NCBI GenBank assembly: GCA_003952965.2
Contig: CM025855.1
Coordinates: forward strand, 3,381,257-3,445,256
Reading direction: 5' to 3'
Length of the DNA: 64,000 bases
DNA from: Morella rubra
Lineage: Eukaryota; Streptophyta; Magnoliopsida; Fagales; Myricaceae
Below, piece after piece: positions 12,300 to 23,082 of the stretch. The stretch's first letter is position 1; each line of letters opens with the position of its first letter. The position numbers and the translations under genes were made by a program. The notes below the pieces were generated by a model, which was given only the letters and a program-made list of their open reading frames with translations, was not told the origin of the DNA and did no database searches.

Positions 12300-14247
12300 G
12301 CGCCTTAATTAAGGAAAAGAAAAAGAAAAAGTGCAAAAAAAGTGTCTACGGCAGTTGGAATTTTGATGCCCTGCAGTTATTAAATATATTTTAAATATAA
12401 ATAACAGCAGCGGCGCCGCCAGTTCGTCACAAAAGTTACGTGCTCTCTTTTGGTTTTGATTTACAATGGGTTCTCTGTCCTTGAGAGCTTGTTATTCCCC
12501 CCACATTCTTGATCGAGATCCAAATTATCTTCCCCATCTGCTATTTGGAGTGCCAAACAATTTTAGGTCTTCAAGTTTGTGTATGTATTAGTTCGGTATA
12601 AGATAAAAGATAAATATATTTTTCAATTATAAAAAAGTTTGAAATATCATAAATTATTCATTTTTACACTTTACACCGGTCAAATATTAATCTTATATAT
12701 TTTGTACTTTCTGACAAATTTTTTCTGTCATATTAGAACAATAACGACAATAATATTTAACTTACTTTGTATATATTAAGAATATTATTGTAAATATTTA
12801 ATATTAATTTTTTAAAGAGTATAATATATCAAAACATAGTTTATGAATCATATAATCCCGACAATGAATATCTAACTTACTAATTAGTATATATGTAAGA
12901 GATGAATTATTGTAAATAGTGGTTATGATTCAATTAATTTTTTAAAGTATATAGTAAAATGAAATCAAAACTAGTAGTTTAGAGTTTTAATGTATATAAT
13001 CCCTATTTTATGCGTAGTTAAAGTCTTAATGGATTATTAGATATCCCTATAATTGATGATTAAAGAGTATATTTGAGTAATAAACGAAATTGAATGTTCT
13101 GCCAAAGAAAAAAAGATTGTCGTAGTTGTTAAATTTAGGCAAAAACAAATACTTTTGGAAAGTAATTATATTATTTATAGAAAAGTTGTCAGTGACGGGC
13201 TTAAACCAAACGTTTAGAGTGGACCTTTCGTATCTTTCTCAATGAAATTTATTCTTTCATTCTCAAAACCCACCAAATAGAGGAAACTGTATATAGAAAA
13301 TTAATATATTTTCCATTCAATCATCCTCTGACAATTAAAAAAAAAAAATCCCGGGTAAGTTCTACAGTGGCTCTGCCTCCCTCTCCCCATGACCTGGTTT
13401 GTTTTTTGGCCCCATTTTCGGAGATTTTTCAGGCAAATAAGTTTGCTTTTCCGTTGGGATGGAAGATGCATCAGTTGCTGTCTTTTGAGATCCATATTGT
13501 TGGATGCTCTTAAGTCTGTCTCCACCTCAAAAATTAGTTTAAGAAGTAATGATTTCTCTCCTACTTATAAAATAATCATCAATTTTTTTCGTAAAGAACG
13601 TGATACTAACTTCAACAATATTCCTCACACATCAGGCAGTCTTGGATTGGGAAGTTACAACCTGTTTCTCCTATGGATTATTAGATTTAAGACTTGTTGG
13701 TAAGCTTGGACTCTAATACTAATGTTGGATGGTTTTGGACCTTTTCAACTCAAAAACTAACTCAAAAGTCGAGATTTTCTCTCACACACTAACCTTTTTC
13801 ACAATCAATTTGAGATTAACCTTATCACATATATTAATAGGCAGCTGCTACTGTCCTTTTCATGTTAGGAATTAGGCACTAATTATTAGTGGGGTTTTAA
13901 CATGATGATTTAGTTTTTGAATATTTTCTTTTCTTCCACTTACTTTTCATGGCGGATGGTGAGGGATTTATCAAGAAATTGTTGCAAAAACAGTTTTGCA
14001 ACAAATTTACGGCATTTCCCAGCAACCCCAATTGTTCTTAAATATATCCTCTACCATGCCGGAATCATCTGGCTTATATGTCACAGCTTTCGACAACTTG
14101 GGATCGTTGAAGACGCTTTCATCATTTCGACAACTTGGGATCGTTGAAGAAGCTTTCATCATGAAATGATTTTTTTACTCCTTTTCCAAATCCAAGGTCT
14201 TTCAATTGAAATAAAGGCAAAATCAGGAGATAAAAAAATGTCTTTAC
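12300..14247. other. AT-rich intergenic DNA with decayed repeats
   Basis: No coding call. The stretch 12600-12850 resembles the Mutator-like MITE at 61533-61898 (reduced spacing between its 'cactttacacc' and 'gtaaatatt' blocks) and is probably an old relative. Around 14085-14160 a 36-bp unit containing CGACAACTTGGGATCGTTGA occurs twice in tandem. Confidence 0.5.
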
Positions 14248-14261
14248 CTCCGTCATAGTGC

Positions 14262-14847
14262 TAAGGGTGGGTATCGGAATCTATTCTGGTTTCGATTTTA
14301 GTACTCATCGAAATCAAATATTTGATTCCAATTCTATTTCGTTATAATACTGAAATGAAATTAAAACAGAACCGGAATTTCAAGTTTCATTATGTGGACT
14401 TTTTTGATTATATGTTTTTAAGGTACTAATAAGCCCATTAATCATTTTGTACATGAATTTTACACAAATTGTTTTGTTATACATCATAATCTAACAAAAT
14501 AACATGTAAAAAAATATTCATCCAAAATCTAAAATAAAAATTTATCTAAAATTATTACAATGTTTTAAACCCTATATAAAATAAAACAAATGTTCACTCA
14601 AAATCTTAAGTAAAATTACAAAGTTTTGAGTCATATTTTTTAAAATCATTTTTTTGAAAACAAAATTGAAACTTGAAATTCCCAAATTTCGTCGAAATTT
14701 TCAATTTCGGTTCCAATTCTCAAAAATAAAAAAATACATTCTAATTTCGATTTCGATTCTAATATGCGTCGAAATAAGAATTAAAATTACGAAACATGAA
14801 CCGGAACTCAAAATTTCAATTTTGGTCAAAAATTTTGCCCACCCTTA
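14262..14847. mobile_element. hAT-like MITE inside the DUF599 pseudo-exon
   Basis: The ends are TAAGGGTGGG and CCCACCCTTA, a perfect 10-bp inverted pair. They continue into diverged inverted stretches rich in GAAATT. The flanks CATAGTGC (14254-14261) and TATACTGC (14848-14855) match at 6 of 8 positions and correspond to one stretch of the functional exon. The 586-bp element carries no coding sequence. Confidence 0.8.
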
Positions 14848-14965
14848 TATACTGCAGGCCTACAAGCAGCCATTGATGGCGTTGATGCCAATTACAGTCT
14901 TGGTAGGATGCCTCAAAATACAATAGAAGAGCCACAAGTGATATGCCAACATTGGAAATAGCCCT

Positions 14966-15479
14966 CGCTAAAATCATCAATTTTTATTTATTTATTTTTA
15001 TCTAGAAAATTCTTGAATGTTCAGGAGATGTCTCCCAAGAGTAAAAGAAAATGTCAAATTTTTTGGAATTTCAAGAAGTTACACTCTCCGGTTCAAACAA
15101 GCGGTGGTGATTCATTCTACCACCTACTTATTTGTCTATAAAAAAGGGAGAAGTGACCGCAAGTAAAGTGGAAAAATAAAAGGGGTCTTGTTTTTTTAGT
15201 GGTACTTATGTCACGTGGATGTTCTCGGGCTTTAGGAGTGAGGATGAGGATTTCGGCCTGACTAGTAATAGTTGAATTCCGACTATTCTTTTTTGTTTAG
15301 AAAAAAATAAAATAAAATAAAAAGTTATGTTGTTGATAAATTGTGAAGAAAGTGTGTAAAGTAAGGTGCGTAAGAATGACGTGAGATGAAGTGTGGTGTG
15401 TGTAAGAGTGGTGGTCCCTTTTTCTTGGTATTTTTTTGTAAACGTTCTTTTGCTTATAAAAGAGTCCAGTTTATTCGAC
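14966..15479. mobile_element. Unclassified 514-bp insertion in the DUF599 pseudo-exon
   Basis: It splits the pseudo-exon after the codons for VPSG. AGCCCT occurs at 14960-14965 and again at 15480-15485, a 6-bp target duplication. No inverted ends or open frame with recognisable motifs are visible. It could be a short non-autonomous element or filler from repair. Confidence 0.6.
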
Positions 15480-15599
15480 AGCCCTGAAGGAACCAGAGTG
15501 TAATCTAGAACTCTGTTCTCCATTAGCATGAACAAGAAACTATGTGCCGAATATACGGGGATCATTCCCCATTATCTCTCTGTATATTGGGGAATAACA

Positions 15600-15850
15600 A
15601 ACAAACATCCAGTCTTTTTCAACCTTGACCCCGATCGGCCTCTTGGTAGCTAAGCTTACCAAAGACAATTATGTTCTTTGGAAAGCTCAAATTCTTCCTT
15701 ACCTATATGGTCAACAGCTATTTTCTTTCAAACTCTCAATCCTCCACTTCTGCAACTGCTTCTCCTACTCCAAATCAATCCCGCCTTTCCTGTTTGGTTT
15801 CAGCTAGACAAAATGATCCTAAGTTTAAGGGTATAATTCTTTGGCTGTTA
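15600..15850 (+). mobile_element. Copia-type retrotransposon gag fragment
   Basis: One frame reads VAKLTKDNYVLWKAQILPYL, the usual N-terminal gag (UBN2/DUF4219-type) pattern of plant Ty1/copia elements, followed by YGQQLFSF. The frame then stops, and no protease, integrase or reverse transcriptase follows. The fragment sits between the pseudo-exon start and its duplicated promoter. Confidence 0.65.
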
Positions 15851-15867
15851 TAAAATGCTGGAGAAGA

Positions 15868-16110
15868 TAGACCGAGAGACAGGGATTCTAGGTGGAATAT
15901 CTGATATGGGCATCGAGCGTGGACAGGGTTAGTAGAGAAAATGACGAGGAGAAAACAAGGCAGGCTTGGTTTTTAGAAACACGACACACTAGAGAGCTTT
16001 GTTCTGCAGTGAACACGTACGAAGTAGAAGGAAGAGGGAGGCTTAAATGTGATACACGTACTGTCGGGGTGAGATTCTGGGATCCATTCATGGAGCCACG
16101 CCCCAATTGT
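15868..16110 (-). repeat. Duplicated DUF599 upstream region
   Basis: This stretch is a diverged copy of 12061-12295. Shared landmarks in the same order are GGACAG/GGACGG, the AGAAAAC(GA)AGG run, a (C/A)GACACAC block, GGAAGAGGGA, a TTAAATG run, the CACGTA box and CTGGGATCCA. It marks the tandem duplication of the whole 5' part of the DUF599 gene. Confidence 0.8.
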
Positions 16111-16722
16111 CGCTAACTGAATCTCATGACCTGTTTGCTGTTTTCTTTTTGTTCATTACTGGGGGCTGCACTTCTTTGATCCTTGTCGAAGCTGCTTCTT
16201 TTTTTCCTTTTCTTTTTTCCGATAAGATTAATTCGATTAAAAAATAAAAAGGGAACTGCGAAAAGACGAGTGGGGTTCCCAGCAAGCACTCTCCAACAAA
16301 TATATAGTCTGTACTAATGCTCTCTAAAACACTAGGCCCAGAGGAGGGCACTTGTCAAAGGAGCTAATATTTCCAGCAGCCAAAACATTTGGGATCCTTC
16401 AATTTACTTTCTTGCTGCGAATAATTTAGTGTCATCTTTTCACAAAGAAAGTCGACAAATTAATTCCACTTGGTTTGCCTAAATTACAACAGCTTGTTCA
16501 TCACCCATTAGCTCCAATCCATCACGACAGATTCAAATTATAATGCTACTCTATCCTAATTTGATTTACTGCCTATTTGTTACTTCCAAGAAATAAAGTA
16601 AATCAGCAAATTTATGGCTTTGCTTTCCTGACTAACAGTCCACGTGTTCCTATTCATTGATTATACTCACCGCAAACTCACAAACAATAGTTCATACTAC
16701 CTACTGATTGCAATCTGCAAGA

Positions 16723-16860
16723 CTAGCAGCAAGCAACCCAGACTGTCCAGTAAGACGTTTGCTGCTCATACACAACTTTGTCTCTACCAGTCCATATTGC
16801 CCATGTAATTGAGGCAGAAAGGAACGCGGCAAGAAGTTCTAAAACTTGACAGGCAGACAT
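16723..16860 (-). CDS. Possible 45-residue membrane microprotein (unrecognised)
   Basis: A short minus-strand open frame starts with the first ATG after an in-frame stop and ends at TAG (16723-16725). It starts MSACQVLELLAAFLSAS, has one hydrophobic stretch at about residues 5-24, then a polar segment GRDKVVYEQQTSYWTVW and a C-terminal CysCys. The composition is protein-like and not repeat-derived. No family was recognised. It lies in the 1.5 kb between the DUF599 duplication and POP5, on the same strand as POP5 and downstream of it. It could be a real small gene, a downstream exon of an unseen transcript, or chance. Confidence 0.4.
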   Translation of the reverse strand: MSACQVLELLAAFLSASITWAIWTGRDKVVYEQQTSYWTVWVACC

Positions 16861-17612
16861 GGGGACGGGGGACCAAGCAGTATGTCAATAATAAATCACC
16901 TGTTAGGGCTGTGGTTGTTTGGTGAGAGGGTGTGCCACAAAGACATTGGGATTGAAGCTCTTTTACATACTAATGTTACTTCTCAGAGCCTACAAAAATA
17001 AAATTCAGGAGAAACAGAAAGAAGTTCCCCGACTGGATAGAAGTACAAAAAGGATACCCCAGAAACTTCTAGCAATGATAGTATACATCAAAAAATAAGA
17101 TCAAGAGGGGCCAGAAAACCCCTAAAACAAGAACCGAAATGGAAGCCTTTCGCAGTCTGTGACAAAAGGTGCTTTGCATCTTCTTCCAACGGTTGTATAT
17201 CTCAACATTTGAATGTAAGACTTACACCTAAGTTCTTCCAAGACAACTAGACCTAAAAAGCAAGCAAATAATACTCAAAGATCTTAGAGCCTTGTCTGAG
17301 AGGCTCTCTGCTGGAGGGGTTTGCTATCCCAACCTTTTCTCCCAGAGTGTACGAAAAAACAAGTGATGAAGCCACTCACTTCTGTTCAGTCAGGGGCTGG
17401 TCAAGAAAAAAGAGTCAGCTTCATTAAGTCCGTTGTTCTTAGGTAGATTATATACCTACTGGAAATCCCACCAAGCGTTGGCTGCTCCTGCTCCTGGCTA
17501 TGTTTAACTTAAGAATGTGCTCATCAGGAATGACAGCAACCAATGACAGATCAAAAGGCAAATACTATCATACTGCCATGACTGAGTAGTAAGTCACCAC
17601 AGATGCATTACA

Positions 17613-18552
17613 TCAATGCTCCAGAACTTTGATTTTGTCAAGGCAGTTTTGCATCTGTTGAGTAATATCAGCCGAGAGACGAGCCCCAACTACAAGCTTG
17701 TACTGCTCAAACTTTAGTTCATCACACTTCAAGGCTGCATTTTTACAAGCCTTTATACTTCCTAGTAGGGACAAAATAAATTGGTATCAAAATTTCAGTT
17801 GTGACAGACAACAGAAAAGTTAAGCAATTGCCCTAATCATCAAATACGGTTTGCATCCTCATGATTGTAATAGTGAAGCGACATAGCTTCTTGAAGTCAA
17901 ACTATGATACATACTCCTGGTATTCATCCAATATATCATAAAAAATGTTCTGACTAATATCAAGGAATGCACTGTGCTACTACTTATCGAAAACTATGAA
18001 GAAGTATACTGGAAGAAACTCACAAAGGGAAAACATAGCTGACAGCATCAAAACGGGCGACAATAGAGAGATATAATTATATTAGCATCGTCAACATGCC
18101 GTTATAGTGTTTCCATCCGGGAATTGTTTGACTTACCACTCAGATCCAACAAGTTGAATATCACAGGGCAATTTCCAATACTCCGAACCATGGTAATCGC
18201 AGACCAAACCTTTTGGTACTCCTCCCTGGAGGCCCTAACGATGCAAAGCTTTGTGATTGGATTCACGTACTTCACTGCACAAAAACACCACAAGTTCAAA
18301 TGTAAATTGAAAGACACAGGAAACACGGTATTCAAAGTACCACAATAACTGGCAGAACATAGGCAGCCTACCTTGGAAGGATCTCAGTGATGAAGCAAGA
18401 CCACACTCTCCAAAGTTCAAAAGAATGCTATCTTTGACTGCCTTCGAGACATTGAATTGGGTTATGATAATGGGGTCATCCCCCTTAAGATCACCATTAG
18501 GGTCCAAGAAAACTTCCAAAACCAGGTACCTATTTTTGAATCCCACCACCAT
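17613..18552 (-). CDS. POP5: Ribonuclease P/MRP protein subunit POP5
   Basis: Three minus-strand exons: 18552-18372, 18274-18137 and 17761-17613 (TGA at 17613-17615), giving 155 residues, the usual size for plant Pop5. It starts MVVGFKNRYLVLEVFLDPN and continues with PIIITQFNVSKAVKDSI, NFGECGLASSL, YVNPITKLCIVRASREEYQ and the motif IGNCPVIFNLLDLSG. The last exon is rich in charged helices (ALKCDELKFEQYKLVVGARL) and ends IKVLEH. Pop5 is a protein subunit of nuclear RNase P and RNase MRP, which mature tRNA 5' ends and pre-rRNA. Splice borders are canonical. A GTGAGC donor near 18741 and an acceptor near 18570 on the minus strand could define a 5'-UTR intron, but this is not certain. A telo-like GGGTTTAGG lies upstream near 18837-18845. 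Confidence 0.95.
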
Positions 18553-18899
18553 GATGATCCTTCTTCACCGACCTTACAACACACTCAAATAATCAGATCA
18601 AGAAATATTTGGGTTAAAGAAGGGAAATTTCGCTTCGATTGAAAAACAAAAAAAATTTCCCCAAATTTCTCAGTAACCAAACGCAGAATTTATAATATTT
18701 TAAAACAATCACCCATTGTAACAGAACTGAAGGCTCACCAAATTGATCGATAAAGCAGCTGACTTTTGGAAGCAAAGGGATCTTTTCGAAACTGGCGGAA
18801 TCACGTCCCTCCAACAGCGTTTCGGGGAAAAAAAACCTAAACCCTCAACTGGAGGAAGGAGCGGCTCACCTACCGTTTTCCTTTTCTCCTGTTTACTCC

Positions 18900-21559
18900 G
18901 GTTTTAAAATAGGATGCTGACGCACGTATAGACGACGATGGAAGGCCAACCTTGTCTCTGATTCTCTGAACCCTTCTTCCTCTCCAATTTCTCTCTTTTT
19001 CCTGTAACTTCAATCGATACAACCCTTGTCCAGCAAATAAAAGAAAATCGCTGAAAGCTGGAAACCGAGAAATTATCAACGTAGGCCATAACTAGGAAAA
19101 AAAAAAAATTCAATTATCAGTGTCACTCAGCTATTTTATCAAACAGATGCCATACAGAAATAATCAGAGTGTTATTAAACAACATGAAAGGGAGAATTCG
19201 AACAACTGTCTCTTAAAATTAATAAGAAATCATCTTAGACAGTTCAATAGATTATTGATCGGAGAACTTTCAATTTTTTTTTACAGTCCAAAACTCAATG
19301 ACTGAAATTTTAAGTTTTAAAACCTAAGCACCTATTATGAAAAAAAAGTGTAAAACTAAAGAATTAAAACTTTTTAATTTTAAAAAACAAAGATCTATAA
19401 TGAAAAGGACAAGGACTAAAAATAATTTTTTGCTTTTCGTTTTTTTGCCTTCAGATTTTATCAAAGCCAGCGTTTTATAATGGCAGGCAACACAGGAGGG
19501 CAGCGCATGGGAGGTGAGCCGCCGCCCCCAAGACCTTCCAAATATGGAGAAAAATTATCAAATCTAATCTCCCAAATATGCTAGACTTTTTTGAATCATC
19601 CGTTGGATGTAGAAATAATAGAGGAATGGATCAGCTATGTGAATTTCACATCCACAAAAATAGAAGCAGTAGCAAGGTAGAACAGAGAACAATGCAGACC
19701 AATAAATAATCCATTGCCAATAAAACTGTCTAAACACAATTTAAGGCCAATCATGACCAATAATTTACACCATTTTAACCCTTCCATTAGCATCACATAG
19801 ACCAGTAGATGTAAGACTTTGAACTTGAACAAAGATAGCAGTGTGACCAAGAACCATGCTGGATAGCCTTGCTTAGAATTAGCGATTGATTGCTCTCCAG
19901 TAATCAGTACATCAGCTAAAGGGGTGACCTCCTTGGTTAGCTTAATCGCAATAACTCAAGGAAAATCAGCTTTACATTATTTTGGTTAAAACAGCAAATC
20001 TATAAATGAATATATCTTCTGTGCAGATGACTTCCCACCAAAAAAGAAACTGAGCTGCGACACTAGATGAGGTAGCCAATAAACAGGAGGACAAAGGATG
20101 GGACAAGATGGACCTCAAAATTATTAAAAAAAACGCATGACTTCGTTCAGACCCACATTCCCTGTAGCCAAAGCCATACTGACAACAGCAGATGCTTTAA
20201 GTGGTGACAAAATGCTGTAGCTTCTCAGTATCACCACAAAGCGAGCACCGGTCCGGAAACCTGGACTCCAGCAAAAAATACTTCTACCATCAATCAAGGA
20301 ATGAGCAATATAACAGACAACTCCAAGGATAGATGCCCAAGCATAGGATCTTCGGTGATTTCTCCTTGGTAAAATTGATGCGCAAAGAGGGGGGTCTAAG
20401 GAATTTGTTCATGATCCTCTAATATGGCGACATATCATTAACAATATTAGCTTCAAGTTCAGTTGTAGGCTGAACCAACTACTGTTTCTACAATATACAC
20501 CCTCAAGCAACCTACACGCATGAATCAACCAGGCATGATACCATTTTCTTCAGTTCATCAGCATTATCCTGTGCAGCTCTGTCTCCACCAAGGAAAAGGG
20601 TACAATTACCTACACACGAGGAATAATCATCAGATATCAGAAAGTTTTTCTAATGAGCCGAGAAATCATATAAAGAAGCGTTCATTCATTAAAGCAACAA
20701 GCATTCATTAAACTCTCCTGTATAGCACACACTTGAAACCTGCAAAATTAAAAATTCATTCAGGAGTCAATAATAAACTAAAACTGAGGAAACTGGAAAA
20801 TCCATAAAACGAATGAAATAAAAAGACAACATATATAACTGGATCACTCCTTTTCAACCTGCAATTGTAGGCAAAATAAGGTATACATAACCAAATCAAG
20901 TTTGCTGGCGGATGGTAACACAAGAATTCCACTAATACTGAGTGGAAAATTAATACTGGAGGGCTCAACAATATTATACAAGAACCACTGAATCATTAAG
21001 ATATAATAACAATCCCAAAGTAATGGCCGTCAAATACAAATGAACAAATAAGAATGATCAATATCAATGATTCAAAACAAGGGTAACCCCTCATAGCTAA
21101 ATGCAATGCTTATTACTCAGCTGCATTTCCAGAATACATAGCTAAGAGTTAGAGATTCAAGAAAAAATAAGCCAACAAATGTATACAGAAAGATATCAAA
21201 TTTAAGTACACCATTAAAATCAAACTGCATCATCGAAAGATTGTCTTTAAAGACCTGAACTCTAGCTGTCATAGTTCAGCAGAGAGTGAAACAGAATTCA
21301 TTTGTCTTCCATAAACAAGTGAATCAGAGCCTGTTTAACATTCCCACGCAACAATGAAACTAGTGGAAGAGCTAAATTGCATTAAATTAGACTATAAATA
21401 TATAGTGTTCCTACAGACAGGCAGGACACATCTGGTCCACCATTAAGCTACTCAAATTAGGTTCTATTATCCATAACTGTCCCATGAGAGGGAAAGGAAA
21501 AAATTCAAAGGAACATGATTAAGCAGAATAATAATAGTCTTTCCAGTTATAATATATAT
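18900..21559. other. Intergenic region between POP5 and the Cys/His-rich gene
   Basis: No intact gene was seen. The right side should hold the 3' UTR of the minus-strand gene that ends at 21560. A weak reverse-transcriptase zinc-binding remnant lies at 20190-20290. The rest is AT-rich single-copy-looking DNA. Confidence 0.5.
20190..20290 (-). pseudogene. Remnant of a LINE-type zf-RVT zinc-binding domain
   Basis: The minus strand reads FPDRCSLCGDTEKLQHFVTT before a stop. This fits the C-x2-C-G-x2-E-x3-H spacing of the zinc-binding tail of plant non-LTR reverse transcriptases. No reverse transcriptase core was seen next to it, so this is a small fossil or a chance match. Confidence 0.35.
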
Positions 21560-21997
21560 CTAGCTCATATCCATGCCATCTCCAACTTGGCTGCAGATTG
21601 GAGAGGCAGCAGAGAACGATCTCTCAAAAGGAGATGGATGGAACTGTGCATCCCGTCTGCGCTTAAAAGCACAGCTGTCATTGGGGGAATTCTCTGTCTC
21701 AAGCTTCCTCCGAACACCTCTTACGGCCTGTTCCTCTGCTGGTGTAAAGGGAAAAATTTGCCCACTTGCTCTGCAAAGGGAGCTATGATTATCATACAGA
21801 ATTCTCTGGTCACAGTTTTTGTCACATATGTGAGTCAGTCCAGTTAGTTTGCAACGGTACATGTTTCCACAAACATGTTCATTTTCACATTTCCAGTCGC
21901 ATTTGTGAACAGGAATCAGCCCATCACGGCCTAGTATAGTTGACAGAAAAATAACATTTGCGGGTCCTGCTACCATGGATTTGCCATATACCTCCAT
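21560..21997 (-). CDS. Conserved plant Cys/His-rich protein of unknown function
   Basis: A single coding exon of 145 residues with ATG at 21997 and TAG at 21560; an in-frame TAA upstream excludes a longer start in this exon. The core holds a regular Cys/His set: HKCDWKCENEHVCG, YRCKLTGLTHICDKNCDQR, then YDNHSSLCRASGQIFPFTP. Six Cys and three His are spaced as in a metal-binding module. EEQAVRGVRRKLE follows, then a basic KRRRD cluster that could be a nuclear signal, and a Ser/Pro-rich tail. The pattern looks like a real conserved plant family but I cannot name it. Minus-strand splice signals (donor at 22926-22925, acceptor AG at 22071-22070) fit a 5'-UTR intron, and a TATA box lies at 23075-23082. 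Confidence 0.75.
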   Translation of the reverse strand: MEVYGKSMVAGPANVIFLSTILGRDGLIPVHKCDWKCENEHVCGNMYRCKLTGLTHICDKNCDQRILYDNHSSLCRASGQIFPFTPAEEQAVRGVRRKLETENSPNDSCAFKRRRDAQFHPSPFERSFSAASPICSQVGDGMDMS

Positions 21998-22069
21998 TGC
22001 TTCTCCAAATTGACTTCTCAAGTTCAACCTTTATAGATTCCAAACTCAAACACCTCTGCGTCAAACACT

Positions 22070-22926
22070 CTGCAGAGGCCACACAATATAGAAAAGTTGT
22101 CAAAATTGTTTCTCTAAAGAGATGACAGTAGGAGAATGATTAACTCTCCAACTTAGACGGTTTCCCCCATCATTATTTCCGATAAATATCTACAAACACT
22201 AAAATCTGTCTAGCGATACCTGATCTCCTATATAAATCAAAGAGAGTTCAGAGTAAGCTAAAATGCCTGCCATTCAAGATCTTTATATAACTGTAATCTC
22301 CACTCAAAGTCGCGACAGCTGATTTAAAACACATATAAATATCCTGTCTCTTCGCTTATGGAACCCCACTTTGACTAACAATTTTCTACTTTGAAGCTAC
22401 GGTAGTCAGTCAATTCTACCCGGGTGGAAAATACAAGGAAAAGAGCACATGGGTAAGGTATACGGAAAAATGTTCGGCACCATCAATACAGTAGAACTGA
22501 TACGAGTTTCGACTTCGAAAATGTTCTTCTACATCAATAAATTTGTCTTTTGCTCAAAAAAATAAAATAAAATAAAATCTGTCTCTCCATAGCGCTAACA
22601 GTGCCATAAAATCACAGCCTTTCATCAGCCAATCATGATACACAAGGGAGACTAAATTTGGCATCAGATCTGAACTACAACCAAATATAATTGACTTCCC
22701 TAAAAAGCAAACATCAGAAATATAACCAAAAACAAAATAGTGATAAAATGCACTGAAAATGACGTATGAGTTGTCAGGTATATGAATATGAGACGAAGGC
22801 TAGCACTTTATCTTCCCACAAAAATATTACCACACCCACCAACACAAAAGCATGATTTTGACACAAAAATAGCAACAAAGATGTACACAGAATTAGCTAA
22901 CAATAGAAAGAGAGGCAAAAACTTAC
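22070..22926 (-). other. Probable 5'-UTR intron of the Cys/His-rich gene
   Basis: On the minus strand a consensus donor CAAC|GTAAGT ends an untranslated exon at 22927. The acceptor CTCTGCAG ends at 22070 and gives about 72 nt of leader before the ATG at 21997. The length is 857 bp. Leader introns of this kind are common in plant housekeeping genes. Transcript data would be needed to confirm it. Confidence 0.55.
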
Positions 22927-23074
22927 GTTGTTGTCCTTCCAACAGTGAAGCAGAAGCCTCCTCAGAACCTTTTAACAAAATGAAAAACCTAACACCCTCT
23001 CTCTCTCTCTCTCTCTGTGCACAGTGCCTGCAGGTTGGGGGAAAAGAATGTGAAAAAAGGAGGAGTGGGTTGGG

Positions 23075-23082
23075 TATTTATA
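23075..23082 (-). promoter_or_regulatory. TATA box upstream of the Cys/His-rich gene
   Basis: TATAAATA on the minus strand. It lies about 150 bp upstream of the proposed untranslated-exon donor. A (GA)n leader tract follows at about 22998-23016. Confidence 0.5.

Larger units (their letters stand above)
14248..15523 (-). pseudogene. Broken tandem copy of the DUF599 gene (exon 1 only)
   Basis: Three minus-strand pieces match exon 1 of the intact gene: 15523-15486 (start, with VLDYTLVPSG), 14965-14856 (with MLAYHLWLLY and TVIGINAIN) and 14261-14248 (exon end, GAG|GTAAAG). When the two insertions are removed and one copy of each target duplication is counted, the pieces total 38+110+14=162 bp, exactly the length of the functional exon. 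The codon matching Trp in RRFWVRAMM is TAG. No second exon was found. The promoter duplication upstream (15868-16110) shows that the copied segment included regulatory DNA. Confidence 0.88.
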
